Shown here piece by piece: positions 62,720-64,000 of a stretch of DNA of 64,000 nucleotides. The notes under the pieces were generated by a model, which searched no databases, was not told the origin of the DNA, and saw only the letters and a program-made list of their open reading frames with translations. Source of the stretch: Hoeflea sp. IMCC20628 (GTDB lineage: Bacteria; Pseudomonadota; Alphaproteobacteria; Rhizobiales; Rhizobiaceae); NCBI RefSeq assembly GCF_001011155.1, contig NZ_CP011479.1, positions 1,878,501-1,942,500 of the forward strand. The letters run 5' to 3'. The translations under genes were made by a program, and so were the position numbers. The first letter of the stretch is position 1. The number at the start of each line of letters is the position of its first letter.

Positions 62720-62965
62720 TCAGGCGGGTTGATGATCCCATGAACATCCGGCCGGAACGGTCTCTGCCGAGCTTAGCGCCGGATTGTACCGGTAGAGAGT
62801 AGAGCAATAGGGGCAGACTTTTTCACTGTCGGCGCCCATGTCGAGATACACATGCGGATGGTCGAAGGGCGGGTTTGCACCCACGCACATGAATTCCTTC
62901 ACGCCGATTTCGACCGCAGCGTGGCCTGCATCATTCTGGTAATGCGGAATCTTGTGGTCAGCCAT
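62720..62965 (-). CDS. Zinc-finger CHCC protein (NDUFS6-like)
   Basis: The 81-residue protein has MADHKIPHYQNDAGHAAVEI, EFMCVGANPPFDHPHVYLDM and KVCPYCSTLYRY. The Cys, His and paired Cys (CPYC) are the zinc ligands of the CHCC family, which includes the mitochondrial complex I subunit NDUFS6. ATG 62965 has GGAGAT upstream. Confidence 0.9.
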   Translation of the reverse strand: MADHKIPHYQNDAGHAAVEIGVKEFMCVGANPPFDHPHVYLDMGADSEKVCPYCSTLYRYNPALSSAETVPAGCSWDHQPA

Positions 62966-63143
62966 GCATATCTCCGTCGCGGCGAACTTGATTTGGCCGG
63001 ACCATATACGCTGACTTGCCAAATGTGTAGCGGGTTTTTGGTCTCTTTCCGGTCAGCTGCGGCAGTCCATCGTGGATTCAGCGACAGGCGACATTTGCAA
63101 GATCAACTGATTGAGCTAGTTAGGGTGCGAAAAGGGACATCAC

Positions 63144-63938
63144 ATGAATCTGGATCGCTTGCAGGCCGGCCGCTACACCTCCGGGAATGTTGACATTACA
63201 TGGTATGAAGCCGGAAACCCCGAGGGTGTTCCGGTTCTGCTTGTTCATGGTTTTGCATCCACCGCGCATGTCAATTGGGTGTTTCCAGGCTGGTTCAAGA
63301 CGCTGGATGAAGCCGGTTACTGGGTGATCGCGCTCGACAACCGCGGCCATGGCGAGTCCGACAAGCCGCATGATCCGGAAGCTTATCATCCCGAGATGAT
63401 GGCGGCTGATGCGTCCGGTTTGCTCGATTCGCTCAACATCAGCTCAGCCCATGTCATCGGTTATTCCATGGGTGCGCGGATTTCGGCGTTCCTCTCCATC
63501 GCCCGGCCTGATCTGGTCCGCTCAGTGGTGTTTGGCGGCCTCGGAATGGGTATGGTTGACGGGGTTGGCGACTGGGACCCGATCGCCGATGCGCTGCTGG
63601 CCGCGTCCATCGAGGATGTCAGCGACGAACGCGGCAGAATGTTTCGCGCCTTTGCCGATCAGACCAAGAGCGACAGGCTGGCGCTGGCTGCCTGCATCCG
63701 CACTTCCCGGACACTGGTGAACCCGGAAGATCTGGCGCAACTGCCGATGCCGGCGCTTGTCGGTGTCGGCACCCGGGATGACATCGCCGGCTCGGCTGAA
63801 GGGCTGACCCAACTCATCCCGCGGTCCCGCGCGCTCGACATTCCCAACCGCGACCACATGCTCGCAGTCGGCGACAAGGTGTTCAAGGCAGCAACGCTTG
63901 AGTTCTTTGCCGATGTGGATGCCGGTGATTTTCAGTGA
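63144..63938 (+). CDS. Alpha/beta hydrolase
   Basis: The 264-residue enzyme has the oxyanion region VLLVHGFAST, DNRGHGESDKP, the nucleophile GYSMGARIS (Ser), and the C-terminal IPNRDHMLAVGD with the catalytic His. It is soluble and without a signal peptide. The substrate cannot be told from sequence. Its stop overlaps the next GTG by 4 bp. Confidence 0.9.
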   Translation: MNLDRLQAGRYTSGNVDITWYEAGNPEGVPVLLVHGFASTAHVNWVFPGWFKTLDEAGYWVIALDNRGHGESDKPHDPEAYHPEMMAADASGLLDSLNISSAHVIGYSMGARISAFLSIARPDLVRSVVFGGLGMGMVDGVGDWDPIADALLAASIEDVSDERGRMFRAFADQTKSDRLALAACIRTSRTLVNPEDLAQLPMPALVGVGTRDDIAGSAEGLTQLIPRSRALDIPNRDHMLAVGDKVFKAATLEFFADVDAGDFQ

Positions 63939-64000
63939 GTGATATCAAGTCTCTGGTGGAATTTGAGGGCGCGTCAGGCAACCGGCTTGTCGCCGACAGG
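63935..64000 (+). CDS. Probable second alpha/beta hydrolase, start only
   Basis: GTG 63935, in a GTGA overlap with the preceding stop, opens a frame of 22 codons to the window edge: VSDIKSLVEFEGASGNRLVA and DR. The F-E-G-x-x-G-N-R-L-V-A-D pattern is the usual first strands of alpha/beta hydrolases, before the HG-x-x motif. The rest is outside the window. Confidence 0.6.
   Translation, partial: MSDIKSLVEFEGASGNRLVADR

Overview
The window comes from an alphaproteobacterial chromosome, most likely of the Hyphomicrobiales (Rhizobiales). The genus is a guess, perhaps near Hoeflea or the Phyllobacteriaceae. The reasons are the metC/aapJQMP arrangement known from Rhizobium, the aminotransferase-hom-glpX-recJ string, an IalB-like protein, class I phaC, a complex I 18-kDa-type accessory protein and a CHCC zinc-finger protein of the NDUFS6 type. 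All were read from translated sequence; no database was searched.

Positions 1-22,200 are mostly housekeeping. The left edge is the end of an IS256-family element that has removed the 5' end of a large autotransporter gene. Then come an ialB-like gene, tig, an amidoligase with a small exported protein, radC-map, sfsA, phaC, a lipoprotein, aminotransferase-hom-glpX-recJ, tRNA-Glu, an M15 peptidase-like lipoprotein, gloA, a double cold-shock-domain protein, a DUF192 protein and tRNA-Pro.

Positions 22,600-35,700 look like one catabolic locus. It holds a phosphonate/phosphodiester monoesterase of the sulfatase superfamily, a full oligopeptide-type ABC importer, a DeoR regulator, a BFD-type glycerol-3-phosphate-dehydrogenase-like flavoprotein, a second flavoprotein and a glycerol-kinase-like FGGY kinase. 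I infer uptake of a glycerol-like ester, hydrolysis in the cytoplasm, phosphorylation and oxidation.

Positions 36,491-51,209 are a 14.7-kb integrated element in the 3' end of a tRNA-Arg(TCT) gene. It is bounded by 55-bp direct repeats, with a tyrosine recombinase at the right end. One long leftward gene string carries the integrase, an AlpA-like DNA-binding protein, HNH-type proteins, a replication-protein-like gene and an HK97-type capsid gene. No portal, terminase or tail gene is recognisable, so it resembles a phage satellite or a reduced prophage. Its left third carries rightward cargo: an Mrr-type restriction endonuclease and a protein with three EWPDD repeats. Three insertions sit inside it: two IS66-family copies (one splits the Mrr gene) and one IS3-family copy (it splits a small coupled gene). 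All have visible target duplications.

Positions 51,400-64,000 return to core genes: a LuxR-type regulator, receiver and multi-PAS histidine kinase cluster, metC divergent from the general amino-acid importer aapJQMP, a DUF2459-type protein, an FAD monooxygenase, a CHCC zinc-finger protein and two alpha/beta hydrolases, the second cut by the window edge.
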